Below, in pieces: positions 7,856-15,783 of a stretch of DNA of 23,154 bases. A program made the position numbers and the translations under genes. Source of the stretch: Clostridiales bacterium (GTDB taxonomy: Bacteria > Bacillota > Clostridia > Caldicoprobacterales > UBA3941); assembly GCA_012522165.1 (NCBI GenBank), contig JAAYKZ010000022.1, forward strand, positions 1 to 23,154. Direction: 5' to 3'. Positions within the stretch are counted from its first letter, which is position 1, and each line of letters opens with the position of its first letter. Below the pieces are notes generated by a model. It saw only the letters and a list, made by a program, of their open reading frames with translations, was not told the DNA's origin and ran no database searches.

Positions 7856-8809
7856 ATGAGAAAAAATTTGGTCTTTGATAAGGTGACCATCATAGGAGCG
7901 GGATACGTAGGTGCTACTATTGCTTATGCATTGATGATGGGGGGAACTACATCAGAAATTGCCATGGTGGACTTAAATGAGAAAAGGTTGGCTGGTGAAG
8001 TAATGGATCTCAATCATGGGGTAGTATTTGTTCCTCCAGTTAAGGTTTACGCCGGTACCTATGAGGATTGCAAGGATTCTAATATAGTAATTATTTCAGC
8101 AGGGGTAGGACAAAAGCCAGGAGAAACTAGGATAGACCTGCTTAAAAGAAATATAGATGTATTTAAAGATATAGTGCCAAAGGTAGTGGAGAAAAATGAT
8201 AAATGCATTATTTTAGTAGTCACTAATCCAGTTGATATCTTAACCTATGCTACCCTCAAAATATCAGGTTTACCACCAAATCAGGTTATAGGTTCTGGTA
8301 CTGTATTGGATAGTGCCAGATTTAAGTACCTAATAAGACAGCATTGCAATGTGGCACCTGGTAATGTTCATGCTTATATAATAGGAGAGCATGGTGATAC
8401 GGAAGTGCCTGCATGGAGTATAACCAATCTAGCAAGTTTGCCAACTGAGAATTTTTGCCTACAATGCGTTCGAGGGCGTGCCCATGAATGCAGAGAGACA
8501 GTCTTTAATGATGTAAAAAATGCGGCATATAAAATTATAGAAGGCAAAGGGGCCACTTACTATGCTATTGGTCTAGCAGTTAGAAGAATAGTAGAGGCAA
8601 TATTAAGGGATGAGAATTCCGTCCTATCAGTATCCTCCTTAATGGAGGGCTATTATGGAGTGAGAGATGTATGTGTAAGCCTGCCCACCATAGTTAATGA
8701 AAACGGAATTGCCAAAGTGCTAGAGCTGCCTTTAAGTGACCAAGAGATTAAAGCTTTTCAACATTCCGCCAACACTTTGAAAGAATTATTGAAAGAAGTA
8801 GGTTTTTAG
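7856..8809 (+). CDS. ldh: L-lactate dehydrogenase
   Basis: Reduces pyruvate to L-lactate and regenerates NAD+ in fermentation, consuming the end product of the glycolytic operon downstream. The 317-residue protein has the NAD loop GAGYVGATIAYAL (14-26), the acidic residue D39 that selects NAD, and GVGQKPGETR with Q86 (lactate rather than malate specificity) and R92. It also has VTNPVD (122-127), D152/R155, and the catalytic H179 in GEHGDTEVP. H172 in NVHAY sits where fructose-1,6-bisphosphate-activated LDHs have their effector histidine; K157 replaces the usual arginine nearby. A cysteine-rich patch (C201, C204, H210, C212) lies in the loop before the last helices. AAGGAGG (7840-7846) precedes the ATG. 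Its promoter is not clear; TTGTGA (7761) with TAAACT (7785) is one weak option. Confidence 0.95.
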   Translation: MRKNLVFDKVTIIGAGYVGATIAYALMMGGTTSEIAMVDLNEKRLAGEVMDLNHGVVFVPPVKVYAGTYEDCKDSNIVIISAGVGQKPGETRIDLLKRNIDVFKDIVPKVVEKNDKCIILVVTNPVDILTYATLKISGLPPNQVIGSGTVLDSARFKYLIRQHCNVAPGNVHAYIIGEHGDTEVPAWSITNLASLPTENFCLQCVRGRAHECRETVFNDVKNAAYKIIEGKGATYYAIGLAVRRIVEAILRDENSVLSVSSLMEGYYGVRDVCVSLPTIVNENGIAKVLELPLSDQEIKAFQHSANTLKELLKEVGF

Positions 8810-8812
8810 GCC

Positions 8813-8842
8813 TTGACTTTTTTTATAAATAAATAATAATAT
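8813..8842 (+). promoter_or_regulatory. Possible trmL promoter
   Basis: TTGACT (8813-8818) is followed by 18 bases and TAATAT (8837-8842), directly after the ldh stop. No terminator separates ldh from trmL, so read-through is also possible. Confidence 0.5.
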
Positions 8843-8896
8843 TTCTTAGCAAATATATAATAATTAAATAAGAAACATAGAAAGGTCTGAAAACCT

Positions 8897-9355
8897 ATGC
8901 CTCTAAACATTGTATTAGTAGAACCAGAAATCCCACAAAATACAGGGAATATAGCCCGTACTTGTGCAGTTACAGGTTCCATTTTGCACCTGGTCAAACC
9001 TTTGGGGTTTTCAGTAGATGATAAGCATCTAAAAAGAGCAGGTTTAGATTATTGCCATCTACTAGATATTCACTACCATGAATCCCTGGATGATTTTTTT
9101 AAAAAATATCCGGAAGGTGATTTTTATTTTTCTACTACAAAGGCAAAGATATTGTATACTGATGTGAAATATACTGAGAATAGTTTCCTTTTTTTCGGAA
9201 AGGAAACTGCGGGATTGCCTGAAAGCTTGTTAAAAAAATATCAAGATCGTTGCATAAGAATTCCTATGCGCAGCCAGGCTAGATCTCTAAATTTGTCTAA
9301 TTCTGTAGCCATAATAGTGTATGAGGCTTTGAGACAGCTAAATTTTCCAATATAG
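8897..9355 (+). CDS. trmL: tRNA (cytidine/uridine-34 2'-O)-methyltransferase, SPOUT class
   Basis: Methylates the ribose of the wobble nucleotide in certain leucine tRNAs using S-adenosylmethionine. The 152-residue length is typical. The trefoil-knot signatures are present: LVEPEIPQNTGNIARTC (7-23), FFGKETAGLPESLL (99-112) and IPMRSQARSLNLSNSVAIIVYEA (122-144), which bind the cofactor. The ATG follows AAAGG (8881-8885) at 11 bases. It stands between ldh and the gap operon with no functional link to either. YibK/CspR is the older name for this family. No terminator is clear behind it; the gap leader follows. Confidence 0.92.
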   Translation: MPLNIVLVEPEIPQNTGNIARTCAVTGSILHLVKPLGFSVDDKHLKRAGLDYCHLLDIHYHESLDDFFKKYPEGDFYFSTTKAKILYTDVKYTENSFLFFGKETAGLPESLLKKYQDRCIRIPMRSQARSLNLSNSVAIIVYEALRQLNFPI

Positions 9356-9368
9356 TTGCGAATTTATC

Positions 9369-9397
9369 TTGAAATACTATGTGATTTAATATACAAT
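9369..9397 (+). promoter_or_regulatory. Probable promoter of the gap operon
   Basis: TTGAAA (9369-9374), a 17-base spacer and TACAAT (9392-9397) form a good sigma-A promoter 14 bases after the trmL stop. Transcription from about 9404 would give a gap leader of about 180 bases containing the repeats and hairpins listed next. Confidence 0.6.
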
Positions 9398-9455
9398 AAA
9401 TGATGGTAGTATGACCACAAAATTCATAGTATTATTTATCAAGTATTATACTATG
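9374..9455 (+). repeat. Repeated 8-mer ATACTATG around the gap promoter
   Basis: ATACTATG occurs at 9374-9381 and 9448-9455, and its complement CATAGTAT at 9425-9432. A shorter TAGTAT is at 9408-9413. The second and third copies form an inverted repeat 15 bases apart, and the first lies inside the promoter spacer. Three copies in 82 bases suggest binding sites for a regulator, or alternative hairpins; the function is inferred. Confidence 0.45.
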
Positions 9456-9476
9456 ATAAAGGCAAAAAATGATTAT

Positions 9477-9536
9477 AACAAAGGCTTTTATTTTATTAAA
9501 TTACATAATCAAAAGTTAGGCCTTTGTTTATATATT
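9477..9536 (+). promoter_or_regulatory. Leader hairpin before gap
   Basis: AACAAAGGC (9477-9485) pairs with GCCTTTGTT (9520-9528); CTTTT/AAAAG can also pair inside. TATATATT follows, a weak T-rich run. It could be the trmL terminator or an attenuator in the gap leader. A small hairpin GCTGA-TGG-TCAGC (9546-9558) follows before the gap ribosome site. Confidence 0.4.
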
Positions 9537-9585
9537 AACTATTATGCTGATGGTCAGCAAATAAACAATTAAGGAGGAATTTACA

Positions 9586-10599
9586 ATGGCTGTAAAAGTT
9601 GCAATTAATGGTTTTGGAAGAATTGGAAGGAATGCTTTCAAAGTTGCAGTAGAAAAATACGCCGATAAAATGGAAATTGTAGCTATTAATGATTTAACTG
9701 CTGCAAAAACATTAGCACATCTATTGGAATTTGACTCTCTATTTGGAAAATTTGAAGGAACTGTAGAAGTAAAAGATGATGCTCTAGTAGTAAATGGCAA
9801 AGAAGTTAAGATTTTTGCTGAAAGAGATCCTGCCAACTTACCATGGAAAGAACTAGGTGTAGAAATTGTAATTGAGAGTACAGGTATCTTTAGATCCAAA
9901 GAAACTGCTGGCAAACATATCGAAGCTGGTGCAAAGAAAGTTATCATTTCTGCTCCCGCAAAAAATGAAGATATTACCATTGTAATGGGAGTAAACGAAG
10001 ATAAGTATGATCCTGCAAATCATCACATTATTTCAAATGCTTCCTGCACCACTAACTGTCTTGCACCTTTTGCAAAGGTTATAAACGACAAGTTTGGAAT
10101 AAATAAAGGTTTAATGACCACCGTTCACTCCTATACCAACGACCAGAGAATCCTTGATTTACCTCATTCAGATTTAAGAAGAGCAAGGGCAGCTGCTGAG
10201 TCCATTATACCAACCACCACTGGTGCTGCTAAGGCTGTTGCTCTAGTACTACCTGAACTAAAGGGTAAGCTAAATGGATTCGCAATGAGAGTTCCCACAC
10301 CTACTGTATCAGTAGTTGACCTAGTAGTAGAACTGGCTAAACCTGCTACTGCTGAGGAAATCAACGCTGCTTTGAAGGAAGCTGCTGAAGGCCCAATGAA
10401 GGGTGTACTAGGATATGAGGAAAGACCTTTAGTATCCGTTGACTTTAAGAAAGATCCAAGATCCTCTATCATTGATGCCCCATCCACCATGGTTATTGGA
10501 GACAACATGGCAAAAATCGTTTCCTGGTATGACAATGAGTGGGGATATTCAAACAGAATCGTTGACCTAGTAAATTATATTGCTGAAAAAGGATTATAA
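9586..10599 (+). CDS. gap: Glyceraldehyde-3-phosphate dehydrogenase, type I, NAD-dependent
   Basis: Oxidises glyceraldehyde-3-phosphate to 1,3-bisphosphoglycerate with NAD+ and phosphate. The 337-residue protein has NGFGRIGR (8-15), the NAD-selecting D36 in AINDL, the catalytic cysteine C154 in SNASCTTNCLAP, H181 in TTVHSYT, and DLPHSDLRRARAAA (191-204), whose LP pair is typical of the NAD-linked glycolytic form rather than the NADP gluconeogenic one. AAGGAGG (9571-9577) gives a very strong ribosome site eight bases from the ATG. It is first in gap-pgk-tpiA-gpmI-eno. The usual Bacillus repressor gene cggR is not upstream, so control must come from elsewhere or from the structured leader. Confidence 0.97.
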   Translation: MAVKVAINGFGRIGRNAFKVAVEKYADKMEIVAINDLTAAKTLAHLLEFDSLFGKFEGTVEVKDDALVVNGKEVKIFAERDPANLPWKELGVEIVIESTGIFRSKETAGKHIEAGAKKVIISAPAKNEDITIVMGVNEDKYDPANHHIISNASCTTNCLAPFAKVINDKFGINKGLMTTVHSYTNDQRILDLPHSDLRRARAAAESIIPTTTGAAKAVALVLPELKGKLNGFAMRVPTPTVSVVDLVVELAKPATAEEINAALKEAAEGPMKGVLGYEERPLVSVDFKKDPRSSIIDAPSTMVIGDNMAKIVSWYDNEWGYSNRIVDLVNYIAEKGL

Positions 10600-10627
10600 A
10601 ATATAGCTTATAGATAGAAATTAGGTA

Positions 10628-10682
10628 TTAGAGGCTGGGTATCAAGACAAGCTAAAGGCTTAGCTTTGAACCCAGACTCTAA
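10628..10682 (+). promoter_or_regulatory. Branched RNA hairpin between gap and pgk
   Basis: TTAGAG (10628-10633) pairs with CTCTAA (10677-10682), CTGGGT (10635-10640) with ACCCAG (10670-10675), and AAGCTAA (10649-10655) with TTAGCTT (10660-10666), one after another along a single arm. It may protect the gap message or cut read-through; TATTCTGATTTTTT follows, but the T-run is nine bases away. Confidence 0.5.
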
Positions 10683-10684
10683 TA

Positions 10685-10725
10685 TTCTGATTTTTTATCC
10701 TCTAAAATCAGAAGGAGTGATTCTG
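10685..10725 (+). promoter_or_regulatory. Alternative hairpins over the pgk ribosome site
   Basis: TTCTGATTTT (10685-10694) pairs with AAAATCAGAA (10704-10713). The same CAGAA (10709-10713) can instead pair with TTCTG (10721-10725), placing most of the ribosome site AAGGAG (10712-10717) in the loop. The two folds exclude each other, so translation of pgk could be tuned here. Confidence 0.35.
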
Positions 10726-11910
10726 GTGAATAAAAAGACTATTGAAGATATAAACCTAAAGAATAAAAAAGTTTTAGTACGTGTAGACTTTAACGTACCC
10801 CTTGATGCCGATAGAAACATTACTGATGATACAAGAATCAGGGCTGCTCTTCCTACCATTAAGTACCTTTTGGACCAGCAAGCCAAGGTAGTTTTAATGT
10901 CCCATCTAGGAAGACCCAAAGGCCAATTTAAACCAGAGTTTAGCTTAAAGCCAGTTGCCCAAAGGTTATCGGAGCTTCTTGGACAAGAGGTAACCATGGC
11001 TGAGGACGTAATTGGGGAAAGTGCTAAAAAGGCTGTAGCTGAAATGAAGGATGGAGATGTAGTTTTATTGGAAAACGTACGTTTCCATAAGGAAGAGACA
11101 GACAATGATCCTGAGTTCGCAAAGGCATTAGCAAGCTTTGGTGAAGTTTATGTAAACGATGCCTTTGGTACCGCACATAGAGCTCATGCCTCTACAGAGG
11201 GAGTTGCTCATTATCTGCCTGCAGTAGCAGGATACTTAATCAAAAAAGAACTAAATGTTATGGGTAAAGCTTTAAGCAACCCAGAAAGACCTTTTGTTGC
11301 TATACTTGGCGGTGCCAAGGTTTCAGATAAGATAGGTGTTATAGAGAACTTAATCGATAAAGTAGATACCCTAATAATTGGTGGAGGAATGGCCTATACC
11401 TTCTTTAAAGCTAGAGGCTATGAGATAGGAGATTCTTTGCTAGAAGCTGATAAAGTAGAGCTGGCAAAATCCCTAGAAGAGAAGGCAAAGGCAAAAGGAG
11501 TTAAATTCCTGTTACCTGTAGACAATGTGGTAGCTAAGGAATTTAAGGCCGATGCAGAGCATAAAGTTGTGCCCAGTGATGAGATACCTGCTGGATGGCA
11601 AGGCTTGGATATCGGACCTGAAACCAGAGAACTTTATGGTAAAGAGATAAAAAATGCAAAAACTGTAGTATGGAATGGGCCCATGGGTGTCTTTGAGATG
11701 CCTGCTTTTGCTGAAGGAACTAAGGCTATTGCCCAATACATGAGCGAGTGCCAAGGAACCACCATCATAGGTGGCGGTGACTCTGCTGCAGCGGTAGAGC
11801 AGATGGGCTTTGCTGATAAGATGACCCATATTTCTACTGGTGGCGGAGCTTCATTGGAGTTCTTAGAAGGAAAGGTGCTTCCAGGAGTAGCTGCCCTTAA
11901 TGATAAATAA
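10726..11910 (+). CDS. pgk: Phosphoglycerate kinase
   Basis: Transfers phosphate from 1,3-bisphosphoglycerate to ADP, the first ATP-yielding step of glycolysis. The start is GTG 10726 with AAGGAG (10712-10717) eight bases upstream; a longer open frame from 10666 lies in the hairpin region and is rejected. This gives 394 residues, the usual length. Motifs: VRVDFNVP (18-25), SHLGRPKG (59-66), LLENVRFHKEE (114-124), GTAHRAHAST (148-157), the nucleotide loop LGGAKVSDKIGV (194-205) and GGGDSAAAVEQMG (349-361). It is second in the glycolytic operon, 126 bases after gap, with structured RNA between them. Confidence 0.97.
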   Translation: MNKKTIEDINLKNKKVLVRVDFNVPLDADRNITDDTRIRAALPTIKYLLDQQAKVVLMSHLGRPKGQFKPEFSLKPVAQRLSELLGQEVTMAEDVIGESAKKAVAEMKDGDVVLLENVRFHKEETDNDPEFAKALASFGEVYVNDAFGTAHRAHASTEGVAHYLPAVAGYLIKKELNVMGKALSNPERPFVAILGGAKVSDKIGVIENLIDKVDTLIIGGGMAYTFFKARGYEIGDSLLEADKVELAKSLEEKAKAKGVKFLLPVDNVVAKEFKADAEHKVVPSDEIPAGWQGLDIGPETRELYGKEIKNAKTVVWNGPMGVFEMPAFAEGTKAIAQYMSECQGTTIIGGGDSAAAVEQMGFADKMTHISTGGGASLEFLEGKVLPGVAALNDK

Positions 11911-11928
11911 TATTATAAAATCATTAAC

Positions 11929-11957
11929 TATACCGCCCGGATATTCCGAGCGGTATA
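11929..11957 (+). promoter_or_regulatory. Intercistronic hairpin between pgk and tpiA
   Basis: TATACCGC (11929-11936) pairs with GCGGTATA (11950-11957), and CGGA/TCCG pairs inside around a TAT loop, with one C-A mismatch. No T-tract follows, so it is more likely an mRNA stabiliser or processing site than a terminator. Confidence 0.5.
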
Positions 11958-11980
11958 ATTAAGATGTAAGGAGAGTTAAA

Positions 11981-12733
11981 ATGAGAAAACCAATTATTGC
12001 AGGAAATTGGAAGATGAACAAGACACCATCTGAGGCAGTAGAGCTGGTAAATGAGTTAAAACCTTTGGTAAAAGATGCGGAGGCTGAAGTGGTAGTATGC
12101 CCTCCCTTTGTTTGCTTACCTGCCGTAGCTCACGCCTTGGAGGGTTCAAATATTGCTCTGGGTGCTCAGAATATGCACTTTGAAGAAAAAGGTGCATTTA
12201 CAGGAGAAATAGCACCTGCCATGCTCAAAGAGCTTGGAGTCAAGTATGTTATAATTGGCCACTCTGAGAGAAGGCAGTACTTTGCAGAGACCGATGAAAC
12301 TGTCAACAAAAAAGTCCACGCAGCTTTTGCTCATGATCTGACACCAATTGTATGTGTTGGAGAGACCCTGGAAGAGAGGGAGCAGGGTGTTACTGAAAAG
12401 ATAGTAGAGAAGCAGACTAGAGCAGCATTAGCTGGGCTTAGCAAGGAAAATGCAGAAAGGACAGTTATTGCCTATGAGCCAGTATGGGCTATAGGAACAG
12501 GAAAAACTGCCACCAGTGAGCAAGCCAATGAAGTTATTTCATTTATTCGTGGTATAATTGCTGATATGTTTGGAAAAGATGTAGCAGAAAAGATTAGAAT
12601 ACAATATGGTGGTAGTATGAACGCTGGCAATGCATCAGAGCTGATGGCAATGCCTGATATTGATGGCGGCTTAATAGGCGGAGCAAGCCTAAAAGCCGAA
12701 GATTTTTCAAAAGTTGTACACTTTAATAAATAA
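11981..12733 (+). CDS. tpiA: Triosephosphate isomerase
   Basis: Interconverts dihydroxyacetone phosphate and glyceraldehyde-3-phosphate. The 250-residue TIM barrel has all catalytic residues: K11 in GNWKMNKT (8-15), H94 in IIGHSERRQYF (91-101) and E166 in AYEPVWAIGTGKTAT (164-178), whose latter part is the closing loop. The phosphate-binding QYGGS is present near residue 210. AAGGAG (11968-11973) lies seven bases before the ATG. It is third in the operon, 35 bases ahead of gpmI, with no promoter between them. Confidence 0.97.
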   Translation: MRKPIIAGNWKMNKTPSEAVELVNELKPLVKDAEAEVVVCPPFVCLPAVAHALEGSNIALGAQNMHFEEKGAFTGEIAPAMLKELGVKYVIIGHSERRQYFAETDETVNKKVHAAFAHDLTPIVCVGETLEEREQGVTEKIVEKQTRAALAGLSKENAERTVIAYEPVWAIGTGKTATSEQANEVISFIRGIIADMFGKDVAEKIRIQYGGSMNAGNASELMAMPDIDGGLIGGASLKAEDFSKVVHFNK

Positions 12734-12768
12734 ATTTTATGTGTTATGCATATTTTAAGGAGGAACTT

Positions 12769-14319
12769 ATGGCCAAAAAGTTAACTGCCCTAATTATTAT
12801 GGATGGATTTGGATTAAGTGAAGCAAAAGAAGGAAATGCAGTGTATCAAGCACGCACTCCTAACTTTGATAGATACTGGAAAGAATACCCTCATGGAATC
12901 ATACATGCTAGCGGATTAGATGTTGGACTTCCAGAAGGGCAGATGGGCAATTCTGAGGTAGGACATCTAAATTTAGGTGCTGGTAGAATAGTGTATCAAG
13001 ACTATACCCGTGTAAGCAAAGCTATTAAAGATGGAGTATTCTCTAAGAACCAAGCACTGCTAAAGGCCATAGACAATGTTAAAGCCAATAATTCCAAGTT
13101 ACAACTTATGGGGCTTGTATCAGATGGTGGTGTACACAGCCACTTAGAGCATTTATATGCCTTGGTAGAATTAGCCAAACAAGAAGGCTTGGATCAGGTT
13201 TATATTCACTGCTTTATGGATGGAAGGGATGTACCCCCAGCTAGCGGTAAGGACTATATCATAGCTCTAGAAGAAAAACTGCGTCAGCTTAATTTCGGAA
13301 AGATAGCTACCGTAATGGGCCGCTATTATGCTATGGATAGGGATAACCGCTGGGACCGAGTTAAGCTGGCCTATGATGCTCTGGTATTAGGGCAGGGGGT
13401 ATTTGCCCAAAGCGCAACAGAAGCTATGGATCAGTCCTATAATGAAAAAGTAACCGATGAATTTGTTAAGCCCACGGTTGTATTGGAAGATGGTAAACCA
13501 GTAGCAACCATTGCAGAGAATGATTCTATTATATTCTTTAACTTTAGACCTGATCGAGCAAGAGAGCTAACCAGAAGCTTTATAGAAGAAGATTTCAAAG
13601 GTTTTGTAAGGGATAAGGGATATTTCCCTGTCACTTTTGTTTCCATGACTCAATATGATGCAACCTTTGAGAATATTCATATTGCTTTTTTACCTGAGGA
13701 TTTAACTAGTACTTTTGGAGAATATATAAGTAGACATGGTAAGACACAGCTTCGTATAGCTGAAACTGAAAAATATGCCCATGTAACCTTCTTCTTCAAT
13801 GGAGGAGTGGAAGTTCCCAATGAGGGTGAGGACCGTATACTAATTCCATCTCCAAAAGTTGCTACCTATGATAAAAAGCCTTCTATGAGTGCTTTTGAAG
13901 TTACTGATGAGGTTATAAAGCAGATAGAGTCTGGAAAGTATGATGTGATAATTCTAAACTATGCCAACTGCGATATGGTAGGGCATACCGGGGTAATGGA
14001 AGCAGCTATTGAAGCAGTAGAAGCTGTGGATACCTGTATCGGAAGAGTGGTAGAAGCCATTCGCAAAGTAGGAGGTAGCGTAATTGTAACAGCAGATCAC
14101 GGTAACGCAGAAAAAATGATAGATCACGCTACCGGGGAGCCACACACGGCCCATACCAGTAACCCTGTACCCTTTATCTTTATAGATGACAGTATGAAGA
14201 ATGTCGCTATAAGAGAGGGTGGAAGGTTAGCTGACGTTGCTCCTACCCTTCTGGATTTAATGGGGTTAGAAAAGCCTGTAGAAATGACAGGCCAAAGCCT
14301 GATCATAAGACAGGAATAG
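12769..14319 (+). CDS. gpmI: 2,3-bisphosphoglycerate-independent phosphoglycerate mutase
   Basis: Converts 3- to 2-phosphoglycerate using manganese and a phosphoserine intermediate. The start is ATG 12769 after AAGGAGG (12757-12763); an ATG at 12739 would put the ribosome site inside the gene. The 516-residue length is typical. Alkaline-phosphatase-superfamily residues are visible: D12 in IIMDGFG, nucleophile S62 in MGNSEVGHLNLG, H123 in GGVHSHLEH, R153/D154 in DGRDVPP, FRPDRAREL in the bridging region, D402 and H406 in NCDMVGHTG, and D443/H444 in TADHGNAEKM. The manganese dependence of this enzyme in spore formers makes it pH sensitive, but this sequence alone does not show it. It is fourth in the operon, 39 bases before eno. 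Confidence 0.97.
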   Translation: MAKKLTALIIMDGFGLSEAKEGNAVYQARTPNFDRYWKEYPHGIIHASGLDVGLPEGQMGNSEVGHLNLGAGRIVYQDYTRVSKAIKDGVFSKNQALLKAIDNVKANNSKLQLMGLVSDGGVHSHLEHLYALVELAKQEGLDQVYIHCFMDGRDVPPASGKDYIIALEEKLRQLNFGKIATVMGRYYAMDRDNRWDRVKLAYDALVLGQGVFAQSATEAMDQSYNEKVTDEFVKPTVVLEDGKPVATIAENDSIIFFNFRPDRARELTRSFIEEDFKGFVRDKGYFPVTFVSMTQYDATFENIHIAFLPEDLTSTFGEYISRHGKTQLRIAETEKYAHVTFFFNGGVEVPNEGEDRILIPSPKVATYDKKPSMSAFEVTDEVIKQIESGKYDVIILNYANCDMVGHTGVMEAAIEAVEAVDTCIGRVVEAIRKVGGSVIVTADHGNAEKMIDHATGEPHTAHTSNPVPFIFIDDSMKNVAIREGGRLADVAPTLLDLMGLEKPVEMTGQSLIIRQE

Positions 14320-14358
14320 ATATAAATTTAAGTTTAGTAAACGAAAGGAGAAAACAAT

Positions 14359-15651
14359 ATGATCATAGTAGATGTACTAGCTAGAGAGATTATGGACTCC
14401 AGAGGAAATCCTACCGTTGAGGTAGAGGTATATTTAGAAAGCGGTGCTGTTGGCCGTGCTGCTGTTCCATCTGGAGCTTCAACTGGAGCTTTTGAAGCTG
14501 TGGAATTAAGAGATGGAGACAAGAGCAGATATTTAGGCAAAGGCGTACAAAAAGCAGTAGACAATGTTAATGAAATAATTGCTCCTGAGATTATAGGCAT
14601 GAGCGCTCTAGACCAAGTAGGTATTGATAAACTTATGATTGAACTAGATGGAACTCCCAATAAGGGTAAACTAGGCGCAAACGCTATTCTAGGAGTTTCC
14701 CTTGCAGTAGCCAAAGCAGCTGCTAATGCATTAGGTATGCCTCTATATCAGTATATCGGTGGGGTAAATGCAAAAGTACTGCCAGTACCCATGATGAACA
14801 TTTTAAACGGTGGTGAACATGCTGATAACACCGTTGACATTCAGGAATTTATGATTATGCCAGTAGGAGCTAAGAGCTTTAAAGAAGCACTAAGAATGTG
14901 CGCTGAAGTTTTCCATAGCTTAAAAGCAGTTCTAAATGAAAAAGGTTATAGCACCGCTGTTGGTGACGAGGGTGGATTTGCTCCTGACCTAAAGACCAAC
15001 GAAGAGGCTATCGAAGTTATCCTAGAAGCTGTAGAAAAAGCTGGATACAAGCCCGGAGATGATATTAGAATCGCTATTGACGCTGCTGCAACTGAGCTAT
15101 ACAACGAAGAAGACGGAAAATATCATTTCCCTGGCGAAGGAGTAGTTAGAACTGTTGAAGAATTAGTTGACTATTATGTAGATCTAGCTAATAAATACCC
15201 CATCATCTCCTTGGAAGACGGCGTAGCCGAAGAGGATTGGGAAGGCTGGAAGCTGTTAACTGAAAAACTAGGAGATAAGATCCAACTAGTTGGAGACGAC
15301 CTATTTGTAACCAATACTGAGAGATTATCCAAGGGAATTGATATGGGAGTCGCAAACTCAATCCTTATCAAGGTTAACCAGATTGGTACCTTAACTGAAA
15401 CCTTGGATGCTATTGAAATGGCAAATCGCGCAGGATATACTGCAGTTGTATCCCACCGCTCCGGTGAAACTGAAGATACAACAATAGCTGACCTAGTAGT
15501 TGCTGTAAATGCAGGTCAAATTAAGACTGGAGCTCCATCCAGAACTGACCGTGTTGCAAAATACAATCAATTGCTCAGAATCGAAGAGGAGCTGGGAGAT
15601 CTAGCTCAATATCTGGGACTTGATGCATGGTTCAACCTAAAAAATAAATAA
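14359..15651 (+). CDS. eno: Enolase
   Basis: Dehydrates 2-phosphoglycerate to phosphoenolpyruvate; also a frequent RNA-degradosome partner in Firmicutes. The 430-residue protein has the loop SGASTGAFEA (38-47), E163 in DIQEFMI, E204 in VGDEGGFAPD, magnesium ligands D241, E286 (SLEDG) and D313 (VGDDLFVT), catalytic K338 in ILIKVNQIGT, and SHRSGETED (365-373). AAAGGAG (14344-14350) lies eight bases before the ATG. It is last in the operon, and a strong terminator follows 16 bases after its stop. Confidence 0.97.
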   Translation: MIIVDVLAREIMDSRGNPTVEVEVYLESGAVGRAAVPSGASTGAFEAVELRDGDKSRYLGKGVQKAVDNVNEIIAPEIIGMSALDQVGIDKLMIELDGTPNKGKLGANAILGVSLAVAKAAANALGMPLYQYIGGVNAKVLPVPMMNILNGGEHADNTVDIQEFMIMPVGAKSFKEALRMCAEVFHSLKAVLNEKGYSTAVGDEGGFAPDLKTNEEAIEVILEAVEKAGYKPGDDIRIAIDAAATELYNEEDGKYHFPGEGVVRTVEELVDYYVDLANKYPIISLEDGVAEEDWEGWKLLTEKLGDKIQLVGDDLFVTNTERLSKGIDMGVANSILIKVNQIGTLTETLDAIEMANRAGYTAVVSHRSGETEDTTIADLVVAVNAGQIKTGAPSRTDRVAKYNQLLRIEEELGDLAQYLGLDAWFNLKNK

Positions 15652-15667
15652 TTTAAAAGTACTATAG

Positions 15668-15710
15668 TACAAAAGGAGAGGGTAACTCTCTCCTTTTGTA
15701 TTATTTTCTT
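15668..15710 (+). terminator. Terminator of the gap-eno operon
   Basis: A 13-bp perfect stem (15668-15680 with 15688-15700, core AAAAGGAGAG) extended by G-T and G-C pairs closes on a 3-base loop and is followed by TTATTTTCTT. Confidence 0.88.
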
Positions 15711-15737
15711 GATTTTAACATAGCCCTATGATACAAT
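15709..15737 (+). promoter_or_regulatory. secG promoter
   Basis: TTGATT (15709-15714), 17 bases and TACAAT (15732-15737) form a good promoter immediately after the eno terminator. Confidence 0.6.
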
Positions 15738-15783
15738 TATTTCATTGTAACCTTATGTTGTCCATAGAGGGAGGGATATGAGA

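Noticed and set aside
10666..10725. 20-codon N-terminal extension of pgk
   Set aside because: The region is structured RNA plus the ribosome site; from GTG 10726 the protein starts as other phosphoglycerate kinases do.
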